NCBI GenBank assembly: GCA_028671895.1
Contig: JAPMAC010000221.1
Span: 9,920,001 to 9,984,000, forward strand
Source: Oenanthe sinensis
Taxonomy: Eukaryota; Streptophyta; Magnoliopsida; Apiales; Apiaceae
Reading direction: 5' to 3'
DNA: 64,000 nucleotides
Positions within the stretch are counted from its first letter, which is position 1. Every line of letters starts with the position of its first letter. A model generated the notes under the pieces. It saw only the letters and a list, made by a program, of their open reading frames with translations, made no database searches and was not told the origin of the DNA. Both the position numbers and the translations under genes were made by a program. Below, in pieces: positions 23,960 to 35,800 of the stretch.

Positions 23960-25690
23960 GTAACTGTAAACTGTTTCCTACTATTTGTTTCAACTTGGGT
24001 AATCGCTCAATTTTTATCTGTAGGTTTTCTGCTATAAAATGAGCTTCTTTCAATGCCAATTCTCCTGGAAGGTCATTGTTTACCTATTATGAGGGGGAGG
24101 CAACATAAAATTCATCTGAGTAAACAAAATGAAACGGAGTGCAAAATAATCTTAGAATATAAAAGAATGAAACCCGGAAGCTCTAGACCTGCTATTATAC
24201 ACCGTTCCACAATAAATGGCGTTTTATAAAAAATAAAAGTCAAACTGATTCTACTTTGACCACTAATTAATAATTATTATGAGAAAATTATAAAAAATAT
24301 ATCATCAAAAAGTATATGTCATTAACTATTAGATTTAATTTTTATTTTTGTAAAAATATAAATTAATAATATTTAATTTACGGTCAAAGTTAAATAGATT
24401 TGATTTGTGAAATTTATAAAACGTCACTTTTTATGGAACGGAGTAATAATCATTCCTGATTCTTGGATGAGGCTTTAGACTCTAACTGCATTTCCCAGAA
24501 CAGTTCCTGGCCAGTTTATGGTGTATATATTTTGAGGATAATAGCACCAAACGCGTTGATCCACTAGTAAATTTGTCACCAAGTACAGCTGCAATGACAC
24601 CATCGAAATAGTGATCCTCCATAACTGGAGCAGGGGAATTACACTAGTAAATGTTATAGTTAGGGAGGTTTAAGGTTAACCGAGCGACGAGCGACGAGCT
24701 CGGCTATGTTGATTCCTGATCTGTATGGAACTATGTTTAAGGTTTAAGTTTAACAGAGTGGCTTTTGCAGTAAAGCCACAGGGAAAGTTTTACGCCAATT
24801 GCAGTTAGCATTACTGTGTACAGCCATAGTAATTGATTCGAGTTCATTTTCTGAAAAGGATAATTTTTTATCAGATAGGTACGGCTTAGATCAAAACATC
24901 AAAACCTGGAAAATAAATTTTCAACAAGACAAATCCCCTGCAAAAGAATATCTTTCAACTGAAGAGATGGATTTCCATACAAAATAGTCTTAAAATCTAA
25001 AACAGTGAGTTTACTGAACTAGGACTAAAACAGATATTAATTGGTAAAAGCAGAATCTTAGATGTAGGCTAAGAAAAAGGAGATGCACAACCACAAACAA
25101 AATAGGGCACACTTAAAGAAACAGGAAGAGGGAACATCACCAAACTTAATGCGATGCTGTTAATCTTTAGGAAAAATGTCAAGAACATGCGATAATACAG
25201 GGATAATTAACTAGCATAACCGACTTCTACAGAGTACAACTTTTCCCAGGTTCAACTGTGACAAGTAATCAACGAGAGCAACTAAGGCCTATCAAATACT
25301 TTGGCATTCAAGAAGTCTGAGTAGTTCTACAGAAGCATACTGAACAACTAAAGAACTACTAGCCTGATGACTTCTATGTTACTTCAAAGATCACATAAAT
25401 TACGAAGTAACATTTTAAAGTTTCACCATTAAGCTTCATTCTTTCAATTTTATCTTACCTTACATCGGAGTAAGTAATAAAGAAAAATAAAGCAATCGAG
25501 AAGTGCATCATAAGAAGCTAATACATAACAAAAATTTAACAACACTTGCAACCAAGCAGAGAGTAGACTGTCTAAACTTCAAACGTAACATGGTGATAGA
25601 GCAAACTGACATACCAATTATTCCTACTGGGAGCTGGCTCTACCCTAAGCTTCCCAATAGGACATCTACATGTGTTTATGTTTAAAAATA
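23960..25690 (-). pseudogene. Decayed duplicate of the metal tolerance protein (MTP) gene
   Basis: Nucleotide blocks parallel the intact MTP gene at 44221-47446 in the same order and orientation. Near 24000-24100 is the start of exon 7 (reads LALKEAHFIAENLQIKIERLP). Near 24480-24620 is a diverged exon 5 with its flanks, near 24760-24890 exon 4, and near 25610-25680 part of exon 3 (complement includes PIGKLR-like bases). Exon 6 sequence is absent and its place is taken by a Stowaway-like MITE at 24200-24443. Intron sequence is also shared (for example 25020-25110 with 45370-45450), so this is a DNA-level duplication. Exons 1-2 were not found. It cannot encode a transporter. Confidence 0.8.
24200..24443. 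mobile_element. Stowaway-like MITE inside the MTP pseudogene
   Basis: Ends CACCGTTCCACAATAAATGG and the complement of CTCCGTTCCATAAAAAGTGA are flanked by TA on both sides (24198-24199, 24444-24445). Inner inverted pairs continue (ggcgttttataa/ttataaaacgtc; actttgacc/ggtcaaagt). The intact MTP locus lacks it. Confidence 0.8.
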
Positions 25691-26042
25691 GCCTGGACTT
25701 GCTGTGAGGACTTCTACCTCTGGTTCAACTGTACAAGCTATGTTTTGTAATTTATATAAAAAATACCTCAGAGAATATGAGTACTACAGGGTAAAAACCA
25801 GGCATACATGCATATACACACTAAAATCTGAAATCTGCCAAAACACTTTCACCCATATTAATAAAACACACATACACATACATGCACATACAAACTACAA
25901 ATCTCCCAAAACACTAGTACTCCCATATGGATAAAACACATGCGCGCACACACACACTAGCACTTCGAACAATTCTAAGTCGTTCTTTCCCAATTAGATC
26001 GGCCTCTCATATGGTCATACTTCCACCCAAAAATTCAAGCAG
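25691..26042. repeat. Spacer with CA-rich microsatellite
   Basis: From about 25865 to 25960 the sequence is dominated by CA, catacaca and gcgcgcacacac words. No gene is seen. It forms the 3' flank of the F-box gene. Confidence 0.5.
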
Positions 26043-27516
26043 CTAATCAAACCAATAAAGTTGTGCTTCTGAGGATTTTCTAGGTAAGTGCAAGAACTTT
26101 CGTTTAATCTTCAATTTTTCCTTGAAAGTACTCACTGTTGAGCTGCAGAAAAGTGACATCTCTCGAAGTGATGGGGAAGATGCAAGTAAAATCTTTGTTA
26201 TAAGAAGCACAGATCTTGAACCTACTACACCATATATTTCCACAGTCAGAAGTTGGTCTAATAACACGTCCTTCCAGTCTATTGATTCCAAGTGACGTTC
26301 AATTGTTGATTTTTCAGGATTTGAACTCTTCACATCAAATTTCTACATGCAAAAATAATTTAATGTAAGCTTACAACAAATAAATATATTAAAAAAAATA
26401 GAGATCTAGTTCTCACCAGTATTAATTCGAGTACTTGCAAGTTGGGAAGATTTCTGATTAAGCAAAGACTTTTTGAAATCCGACCCAAGTTATATCGCAA
26501 TTGAGACAAATTCAACCTCTTCAAGTTCACCATTTTTGTTGCAAGTGCCTTCAACAAAGAGGGATCTGGTTCCAAAATCTGTATATATAATTAATACATT
26601 GTAAGACAAAAACTAGCATAATTTGATACACAACTACACAAAATATGCAACTAAGAGAAAAAATTAAAAAAAAAAAAAGATTAGTTGAACCGTCACGTTA
26701 CCTTAAGGGTGGAGTCATGGAGGAGAAGGCTATGGATACTTGGACAATTGCTAAGAAGCTTGATCAAATTGACAGATTTACTCATGTTGATATCTGTGGC
26801 GGGCAGTACGAGAACAAAGAGCTGCAATTGTTTTGTATTTTCGAGCCATCGCCAACCTATTGTTGAACTTCGATTGATAACTAGCCTTTTGAGATTGTTG
26901 CTATTGGTCAAGTCCAAATGTTCAATGCCAGTGCATCCGTGCAAGTCCAGATCCTTAAGTATGGTCCCGAATGATATATGAGCAGATATCGAAATATTGT
27001 GAAGGGCAACACTAATCAGATTAGCGAAACATACAGATTCATGGGGGGGACTCAATATCCAGTTAAGTCTTAACCCTCTCAAATTTGCAAAATCAAAAAA
27101 ATAGGAGGGAATTAAGGAGGCCTCATTTTCCGAATTATCAAGTTTTAGCACCCTAACACCCTGCTTTGATAAGTGCTGAATCCATTGATGGATATGATGG
27201 TTGTGAAGTTTCGGTGGGATGTAGATTTCAATGTTTAAAATGGTGCCACTGTGGATCGAGAAAATCATGTCAACTAGGGCTGAAAATGCAGATAGGTGTG
27301 CTTCTTCATTTTTCTTACTAATCACTTGCAAGAAAAACAGTTTATCGAAAGATAGGCATTGTTCCATAAATTTCTCCAAGCTTTCGACAAAAGACTTGTT
27401 CTTGCCGCATCATGAACTGGCATACGATCTAGGATCAAATGTTTCAACACCACGGGCAAGTTGCTAATCCTATCATCATCATGTGACGGAGACACACTCG
27501 ACATGCTACCCTGCAT
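26043..27516 (-). CDS. F-box/LRR/FBD protein (At1g13570-like), frame disrupted after the F-box
   Basis: F-box proteins of this type are predicted SCF ubiquitin-ligase substrate receptors. The first frame (27516-27322) starts MQGSMSSVSPSHDDDR and contains the F-box (ISNLPVVLKHLILDRMPVHD, then AARTSLLSKAWRNLW). The leucine-rich-repeat part lies in another frame (27379-26702): MEKFMEQCLSF, LRGLRLNW, LKDLDLHGCTGIEHLDL and so on. Downstream exons 26578-26417 (ILEPDPSLLKALATKMVNLK) and 26342-26043 join in phase. The last carries the FBD domain, with ITKILLASSPSLREM and a KRKFLHLPRKSSEAQLYWF end. The F-box and LRR frames meet at about 27370-27410, with the usual intervening segment missing, so the locus probably makes a truncated product. 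Family members run to about 400-450 residues. A Copia block starts about 290 bp upstream. Confidence 0.8.
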
Positions 27517-27809
27517 GAATGAAATGTATTTATTATAAAATGTCTAACACGCATGCAGCATGCTGTTAATTAACACAATTACACTAATATGTTAAAATTT
27601 ATGTTTTATTTTATAATTAGTAACTGGTCTTTTAAGACTTGACCGATCTTAGGTGGCTTGTTATTTGATGCTCACTATGATCATTAGAGTATGTTAATGG
27701 ATAACTTTCTTTGATCAAAAAGAGTATTGGTCGGTCGTTGAATCATGTGTGGTAACACCTGTTGTTGCCGAAACTAAGAAGATTTAGAACATTAACACTT
27801 GTTACTGGT
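27517..27809. other. Upstream region of the F-box gene
   Basis: Ordinary AT-rich sequence between the F-box start and the first Copia block; no element or gene recognised. Confidence 0.4.
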
Positions 27810-30640
27810 GGAGTGTCCAAAGATGCACAAAAGGAGTTGGAGCGGCTGAAATTAAAAGATCTGAAGGCTAAAAAACTATCTGTACCAGGAAATTGATGGA
27901 TCAATTTTGGAAACAATTATTAGCATTTAGCAAAGAAACTTCCAAAGATATTTGTGATTCTATGCAGAAGAAATAGTAAAGCCCTACTAGAATGAAGTGT
28001 GTACACTGCACAGCTTCAAGCTTTAAGGAAAGAATACGAGAATTTGCAAATGAAGGATGAAGAATCTGTCACAAGTTATTTTGCGAGAACTATGGAGATA
28101 AGCAATAAAATGCGATTTCATGGTGAAAAGATGAAAGGTGTCAATATTGTGAAAAAGATCTTGCGCTCCCTTCAACCAACTTTTAATTATGTCATGTATT
28201 CTATTAAAAAATAAATGATATAGATAATTAGTCACTCCATGAATTACAAAGTTCCTTGTTGGTCCATGAACCGAAGAAGACTCAAGCCCATTCGTATTTC
28301 TTAAATTCGAGAGAGAGAGAGAGGTAGAGATCGAGAGAAAGGGGTAGATATCAATGCGACGGAAGAGGAGATTGAGGTAATAGGAATGGAGCCGGGATTT
28401 TTAAATCCAATGATGTTCAACTTCATGGCAAATGCAAAACAGAAATCAACACTTTGACAAATCCAATGTAGAGTGATTTCGATGTCATAAATTTGGACAC
28501 TATCATTTGAAATGTTATACGAGGCTTCCTAGTGATTAAGGCAGGGATAAGCGCTCAAATTTTGCTGAAATGAAAGAAGTGGAAACCTTGATGATGATTG
28601 TTCACAATAATTAATAAAGAGTCAAAATACTGTAAACTTTAGTGAATCTTCTGCTATGAAGGTGATGGGATAAGGAGATATTAAAATAAAGGGTATTTCT
28701 AGTGTGTGGCCCATGTGCACACTCTAACAATTATTTTTTGATGAGTTGATTATTTTTAATTGGTGAAATTTTTTGTACATATATGATGATCATTATTATT
28801 AATGAGAATGAAGCCAATAAAAATTTGTCAACTCATCAAAAATAAGTTGTCAGTGTGTGCCCATGGGCACATACTAGAAAAATCGTAAAATAAAAACTAA
28901 GAATGGTTTTGTAAAATTAATCTCCAATGTTATGTATGTCTCCAAGATTCTGATTTTAAAAATAATTTATTAAGTACTGGACAATAATAAGAAAAGAGTT
29001 ATGTCATTTCTATCTAAAAGGATATTTGTGAGATTTATGATCCTAAAAAGGATCCATTGTAGTTGTAAATATGAGTTCAAATAGGTTATTTTCGTTGAAA
29101 ATTGAAAATGTTCAACCTTGTATAGCGACTGAGTTAAAAGATTTCTTTTGGTTATGGCATTTTTTATGGACATTTGAGTTTTGGTGGATTAAAAACTCTA
29201 CAACTTAAAAATATGGTGATTGATCTTCCCCAAATTAGTATTTCTTCTCAAATTTATGGAGAATGTGTTGTTGGTAAACTAACACCGATGTCAATTTCCG
29301 AAAGGAAAGTAATGGCATACAAAAAAAGTTTTGGAATTTGTTCATTCTGATTCATGTGGTCCTATAACACTGATATCTAATAGAAGTATAAGATACGTAA
29401 TTACTTTCATTGATGATTATTCTTGAAAAAACTTGGGTTGAGTTTCTACAGGAAAAATCAGAAGCTTTGACTGCATTTAAAAGCTTCAAGCCACATGTGG
29501 AAAAAGAATCAGAAAATGCTATAAAGAATTTTTGAGAAGATCATGGTGAAGAATATTGTTCAACTTATTTTGGAGTGTTATGTGTCACTCATGGCATTGG
29601 AAAAGAGTTAACAGTTGTATATACACTCTAACAAAATGGTTTATCAGAAATGAGAAATAGGACAATTCTCAATATATTGAGAAGTTTGTTAGTAAAAGGA
29701 AAAATTCCAAAACCATTTTGGCATGAAGTAATAAATTAGAGTGTTCATATTTTAAACAAAATCCCTATATTTGTTGTTCAAAATGTGATTTGGGAAGAGG
29801 CATGTAGTGGAAGGAAACTAGAGTTGATCCTTTAAAAACATTTGGGGTGCCTTGCTTAGGCAAATATTCCAAATGAAAAGAGGAAGATATTGGATGATAA
29901 AGGAGAAAAATGTGTCTTTCTTGGTGTTAGTGAACCAACCAAAGCTTATAACTTGTTTAATTATTTGACTCAGAAGATTGTGTTAGGAAAACACTTGGAC
30001 TTGACATAAGCAGCTAACTGATGGAGTTCTTCCTAACATTGAATCTGAAAATTATCCAATTCCAGCAGTCTCAATGTTTGAAAATACAGGAAATCTAGGA
30101 GCATCAATGCTAGAGAACTCATCATATTTAACTCCCAAAGTAGTTGAAATTATACAAATAGCTAGAGAAATAATTGATGCGATAACGCAACCTCTATGTC
30201 GCACTAGAAAAAGGTCGGCATAGTTAGTTGACTATGAGATAAATGAAAGTGATTCAATCACTCATTTTACTTTATTTTCAAATAATGATCCTACATCGTA
30301 TTAAAGTGCTGTAAATAAGTAAAATGAAAAAAATCGTGGCTGATGAAATAGACGCCATTAAAAGAAATTATTGATGTGAAGTGGATCTTCAAAACTAAAC
30401 TGAAAGAAAATGGGGAGGTTTATAAATTTAAGGCACACTTGGTGGCTAAGGGGTATAAACAAGAGTACAAGATCGATTATAGTGAATTTGTTGCACTTGT
30501 TGCTATAGACATGACAAAATCATATTGGTGATGGTATTTGCAGCACAGTACTCGTGGCCTATTTTTCAGTTGGATGTCAAGTCGGCAAATATTTTTAAGA
30601 ATACTTACGATCAAAGGTACTTGTACAAAAATATTTATTT
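27810..30640 (+). pseudogene. Copia-type retrotransposon, decayed copy A (gag to start of RT)
   Basis: Plus-strand fragments in Copia order. Gag includes LQALRKEYENLQMKDEESVT and KKILRSLQPTFNYVM (27999-28214). A zinc-knuckle region near 28470-28540 has C/H codons displaced by frameshifts. The GDIKIK / TKNGFVKLISNVMYV pair is split by a MITE at 28691-28885. A pre-integrase/integrase block follows (IDLPQISISS, then HSDSCGPI near 29340 and NRTILNILRS-like near 29660). RT begins DVKWIFKTKLKENGEVYKFK (30375-30435). It breaks off near 30596 in sequence equivalent to mid-RT of copy B and resumes with the block that follows copy B. Stops and frameshifts are numerous. Confidence 0.85.
28691..28885. 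mobile_element. MULE-like MITE in Copia copy A
   Basis: A 195-bp insert with inverted termini (GGGTATTTCTAGTGTGTG; complement of CGATTTTTCTAGTATGTG), flanked by an exact 9-bp duplication TAAAATAAA (28682-28690, 28886-28894) that splits a conserved pol codon run. The same insertion is present in copy B at 33703-33860. Confidence 0.85.
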
Positions 30641-31730
30641 GTTATTGTAAAAATGTGACGATTAAAAGAAATTATAAAAATATGAAATTCATAAATTTTT
30701 AGCCATATTTGCAATTCATAAATATAATTTGGTTAAAATAATTAAAATTAAAGGTTTTATTAGTTGCATATCATGTTGTACCAAATGTAATTTAATAAAC
30801 AATCAAAATAAATTTCACACAACTATACATCTTATTTCATCTCTGTAAATTTATAATAAAATAATGAAAAAATTGAAATTAAGTCAACGAAAAAGAATAT
30901 TAGAGAAATTTTATGGATCTCGTCTTAATCAAGTATCTTCAACAAAACCAAATCAACCTTGACACTATTTATATAGTATTTGTATAAAAATTAAATGAAC
31001 ATATAAAAACATGAGAAGGAAGAAATATAAAAGATAAAAAGATTAAGATAAACGAATAAAAGAGAGAAGTTAAATCATATATATGTGGCAACAACGATGA
31101 GAAGAGTAGAGAAGAGGGGTAGAGAACGATTATATTTTCTATTTGATAGATCTTTAAGTTAAAACAAATATTTATTTTGAACTCTACCATAGAGGTGTTT
31201 ATCAAATAACAGAAACCGTCTACACCGCATCAAGATTGTTATATTAAAATTTAGAATTAAATACAAAAAACACAAAATAATTCTAATTACTACTTTGAAT
31301 CACACCAATATATTTTACTTGGGTGATTTGAAAAGGAAAGTAAAATAGAAGGGGGAAATCGAATTAAGAATGTTTACTACTTGAATTTTACAAAAAGAGT
31401 AAAGAAATCAAAAGAAATATAATAAAGAAGAAACTTGTACCTTGCTTGAATCACTGCTGTCGTGAAAGGTTATTAGATGTATCTCGCCGTACTCGTCGAG
31501 TTTTAGTTCTTATTGATCATCTTTTTTTTCGATCTTCTCCACCAACAATGTTAATTTTTAATCAATTGATTGATGAACTTATATAAAACCATATCTTAAA
31601 TATTAATGTATAATTATTTCACAAGTATTTATATATTTGTTTTCTGATGACAAAAACTTTATTATAAATGAATTGTATCGAGCTACAAAATATGGAGTAA
31701 ATAGTTTCTTTCATTAAAAAAATGTTATGA
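30641..31730. repeat. Block shared with 37225-38145 plus 40006-40205
   Basis: This roughly 1.1-kb segment after Copia copy A recurs, at high identity and in the same orientation, after copy B, where it is split by the insertion 38146-40005. It is AT-rich. Its most coding-like part is on the minus strand near 31441-31500 (LDEYGEIHLITFHDSSDSSK, ending AAG before GT). Identity is unresolved: it could be captured host sequence or part of an older element. Confidence 0.6.
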
Positions 31731-32181
31731 ATCATGTAGTGTGATGATAACACAAACTTAGAATTATAAATATGATATTGAATTTTGTAACTGGTCAATG
31801 GATATGTGATTTATAAATATCCATCGACTAGGGAATTACTTATAAGTTGAAATGATTGTTGATCGACTGATAAATTGGTATGTAGCAAGTGATCTAGAAT
31901 TTCATGTATTATTAATTGATTGTAATATGGCGATGGATGTACTTTAAATTGTCAACTGATGTTTATTGGTTTCGATTGATAGCTCTTCAATGGATATGAA
32001 GGATGGCTGACAAATTGTAAATATTGTAAGTCAGAATTCTAATAGATCAATTGGCCAAGTAAATATAAGAAACAGTGAGAGCACTTCTGTCGAAACAGTG
32101 CCAATTAAATAACCAATTTTCTTAATGCTTTCCTTCGGCACCAATAATTTAGGCACGGCTAACCTGACTCTTGATGCCACT
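31731..32181 (-). mobile_element. 5' internal region of a truncated minus-strand LTR retrotransposon
   Basis: Adjacent to the LTR at 32182-32849. On the minus strand the first bases after the LTR are AGTGGCATCAAGAGTCAGG, resembling the initiator-methionine tRNA primer-binding site (TGGTATCAGAGC) with changes. The rest is leader-like and non-coding. The lower boundary is uncertain. Confidence 0.45.
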
Positions 32182-32849
32182 TGTTGGGAATCTGACCTGA
32201 TTCTCGGCTTATACGGAAGCATATTTATATACTTATCTGTGTGTTTGGACCCACAAATATATATGATAATAGTAGAAACAACACACAAACAATACATAGT
32301 AAAAGATGCAAGAGATTTTACGTGGTTCGGCAAGCCTACATCCACAAGGATAATAACTTCACTAAAACAAAGAGATTATAATATCTGGGTATAAGACTCT
32401 GAATTTTATACACAAATTCAGTCTAAGATACCTATTATGTATATCCCTCACTCACTGGAGTGTTTCTCTCTAAACCTCCCCCTAATACTATTTCCTAATA
32501 GCCTTTCCTTCTCTCCATCTTCCAACCGTACAGTGTCACACAACCCGATAGAACGACCCCCTGCAGCGGGACCACCTCCGATGGCTGCAGTCAAACCCGA
32601 ACACTCCTAAGGGTAGTTTAGGCACGATGACCTTCTATCCCGACACTTCCTGAAAGTGGGCTAAACCGGCTTCCCTACTAGACGGACTATCTAGCAGTTT
32701 TAAAGAGAAAAGAGAAAATAAAGGTGTAATTAGTAAAGAGGGGAAGTGGTTTATTTATAGGAGAAAGGGAATTGGGTTTGTCATTGTGGGTTTTATGTGG
32801 GACAAAGAGTAAAAGTGAGGAAATATTATTTTGGCTTAAAACCTCAACA
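32182..32849 (-). mobile_element. LTR of a Copia-like element, minus orientation
   Basis: A 668-bp segment with TGTTG...CAACA ends (TGTTGGGAATC at 32182; CTCAACA ending 32849). Read on the minus strand it starts TGTTGAGGTTTTAAGCC and has a strong TATA box (CTATAAATAAACC near 32750) followed by a leader, with a PBS-like sequence just beyond its 3' end. No matching second LTR or 5-bp duplication was found; the right edge abuts Copia copy B. Confidence 0.7.
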
Positions 32850-35800
32850 GAATGTCCAAAGATGAATAAAAGGAGTTGGAAGGGCTAAAACCTATTTGTA
32901 CCAGGAAATTGTTCGATCAATTTTGGTAACAATTATCAGCAAAGAAAAATCCAAAGATATTTTAATTCTATGAAGAAAAAATAGTAAAGCCCTACTAGAA
33001 TGAAATGTGCGCACTGCACAGTTTCAAACTTTAAGGAAAGAATATGAGAATTTGCAAATGAAGGATGAAGAATCTGTCACAAGTTATTTTGCTAGAACTA
33101 TGGAGATAAGCAATAAAATGTGATTTCATGGTTAAAAGATGAAAGGTGTCAATATTGTGGAAAAGATCTTGCGCTCCATTAAATCAACTTGTAATTATGT
33201 CGTGTGATCTGTTGAAGAATCAAATGATATAGATAATTACTCACTCGATGAATTACAAAGTTCCTTGTTGGTCCATGAACCGAAGAAGACTCATGCCCAT
33301 TCGTATTTCTCAAATTCAAGAGAGAGAGGTAGAGATAGAAAGAGATAGAGGGGGGGGGGGGTTTAGAGATCAATTAGACAGAAGAGAAGATCGAGGTAAT
33401 AGGGATGAATCCATGATTTTTAAATCCAATGATGTTCAACTTCATGGAAAATGCAAAGGGAGAAATCAATACTTTGAAAAATCCAAGGTAGAGTGATTTT
33501 GATGTCATAAATTTGGACACTATCATTTGAAATGTTCGAGGCTTCCTAGTGATTAAGGCAGGGATGAGCGCTCAAATTTTGCTGAAATGAAAGAAGTGGA
33601 AACCTTTTTTATGACCGTTCACAGTAATTAACAAAGAGTCAAAATAAGTTTTAGTGATTCTTCTCCTATAAAGGTGATGAGACAAGGAGATATTAAAATA
33701 AAGTGTCTTTCTAGTGTGTGCTCATGGGCACACTTTAGCAATTATTTTTTAATGAGTTGGCGATTTTTAATTGGTAAGGATTTTTGTGCCAATAAAAATT
33801 TGTCAACTTATCAAAATGTAGTTGTCAATGTGTACCAATTGGCACAAACTAGAAAAACCGTAAAATAAAAACTAAGAATGGTTTTGTAAAATTAATCTCT
33901 AATGTTATTTATGTCTCTGATACTCCAATTTTAAAAATAATCTATTAAGTACTGGACAATTATAAGAAAAGAGTTATGCAATTTCTATCTAAAAGGATGT
34001 TTGTGATATTTATGATCCTAAAAAGGATCCATTGTTGTTGTACATATGAGTTCAAATAGGTTATTTTCGTTGAAAATTGAAAATGGTCAATCTTGTCTAG
34101 CGACTGAGTTAAAAGATTTCTCTTGGTTATGTCATTTTTTATGGACATTTGAGTTTTGGTGGATTCAAAACTCTACAACTTAAAAATATGGTGATTGGTC
34201 TTCCCCAAATTAGTATTTCTTCTCAAATTTGTGGAGAATGTGTTGTTGGTAAACTAACACCGGTGTCAATTTCCGAAGGGAAAGTAATGCATATAAAAGA
34301 AGTTTTGGAATTTATTCATTCTGATTCATGTGGTCATATAACACCAATGTCTAATAGAAGTATAAGATACGTAATTACTTTCATTGATTATTCTTGAAAA
34401 AACTTGGGTTGAGTTTCTATAGGAAAAATCAAAAGCTTTGACTGCATTTAAAAGCTTCAAGCTGTATGTGGAAAAAGAATCAGAAAATGTTATAAAGAAT
34501 TTTTCAGAAGATCATGGTGAAGAATATTGTTCAACTTATTTTGGAGTGTTCAGTTCCACTCACGGCATTGGAAAAGATTTAACAACTGTGTATACAATCT
34601 AACAAAATGGTGTATCGGAAAGGAGAAATAGGACAATTCTCAATATATTGATAATTTGTTAGTAAAAGAAAAAATTCCAAAACCATTTTGACCTGAAGTA
34701 ATAAATTAGAGTGTTCATATTTTAAACAAAATCCCTACATTTGTTGTTCAAAATATGATTCGAGAAGTGGCATGTAGTGGAAGGAAACTAGAGTTGATCC
34801 TTTAAAAACATTTGGGTGCCTTGCTTAGGCAAATATTCCAAATGAAAAGAGGATGAAATTCAATGATAAAGGAGAAAAATGTATCTTTCTTGGCGTTAGT
34901 GAACCAACCAAGGATTATAACTTGTTTATTCATTTGAGACAGAAGATTGTGTTAGGAAAAAACTTGGGCTTGACATAAGTAACTACCTGATGGAGTTCTT
35001 CCTGACATTGAATCTGAAAATTATCCAATTCCAGCAGCCTGAATGCTTGAAAATATAGTAAATCTGGGAGCATCAGTGCTAGAGAACTCATCATATTTAA
35101 CTCCCAAAGTAGTTGAAATTATACAAATAGCTAGAGAAATAGCTGATGCGATAACTCAGCCTCTATGTCACATTAGAAAAAGGTCGGCAAAGTTAGTTGA
35201 CTATGAGATAATTGAAAGTGATTCAATCACTCATTTTACTTTATTTTCAAATAATGATCCTACATCGTATTAAAGTGTTGTGAATAAGCAAAATCGAAAA
35301 AAAACCATGGATGATGAAATAGACGCCATTAAAAGAAATGATATTTGGGAGCTAACTTATCAACCAATTAAGCGGACACAAAATCATTGATGTGAAGTGG
35401 ATCTTCAAAACTAAACTGAAAGAAAATGGGGAGGTTTATAAATTTAAGGCGCACTTGGTGGCTAAGGGGTATAAATAAGAGTACAAGATTGATTATAGTG
35501 AATTTGTTGCACCTGTTGCTATAGACATGACAAAATCAGATTGGTGATGGTATTTGCAGCACAGTACTCATGGCCTATTTTTCAGTTGGATGTCAAGTCG
35601 GCATTTTTACGTAGATGAATTGGTATTTGTTGAACAACCTCCTTGTTATGTGTAGATTGAGAGTAAGAATAAATTTTATGGATTGAAAATGGCTAGAATA
35701 AATTTTATCGATTGAAAATGGCTCTTTGTGGACTAAAGCAAGCTCCCCGAACTCGGTATAGTCGCATTAGAGCTTATTTTTTAAAAGAAGGTTTTCACAA

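Noticed and set aside
25503..25685. Plus-strand 60-residue frame
   Set aside because: Antisense shadow of the exon 3 remnant in the MTP pseudogene.
30969..31205. Minus-strand frame repeated at 37598-37834
   Set aside because: Conservation is explained by the recent tandem duplication; composition is low-complexity Leu/Phe/Ser.
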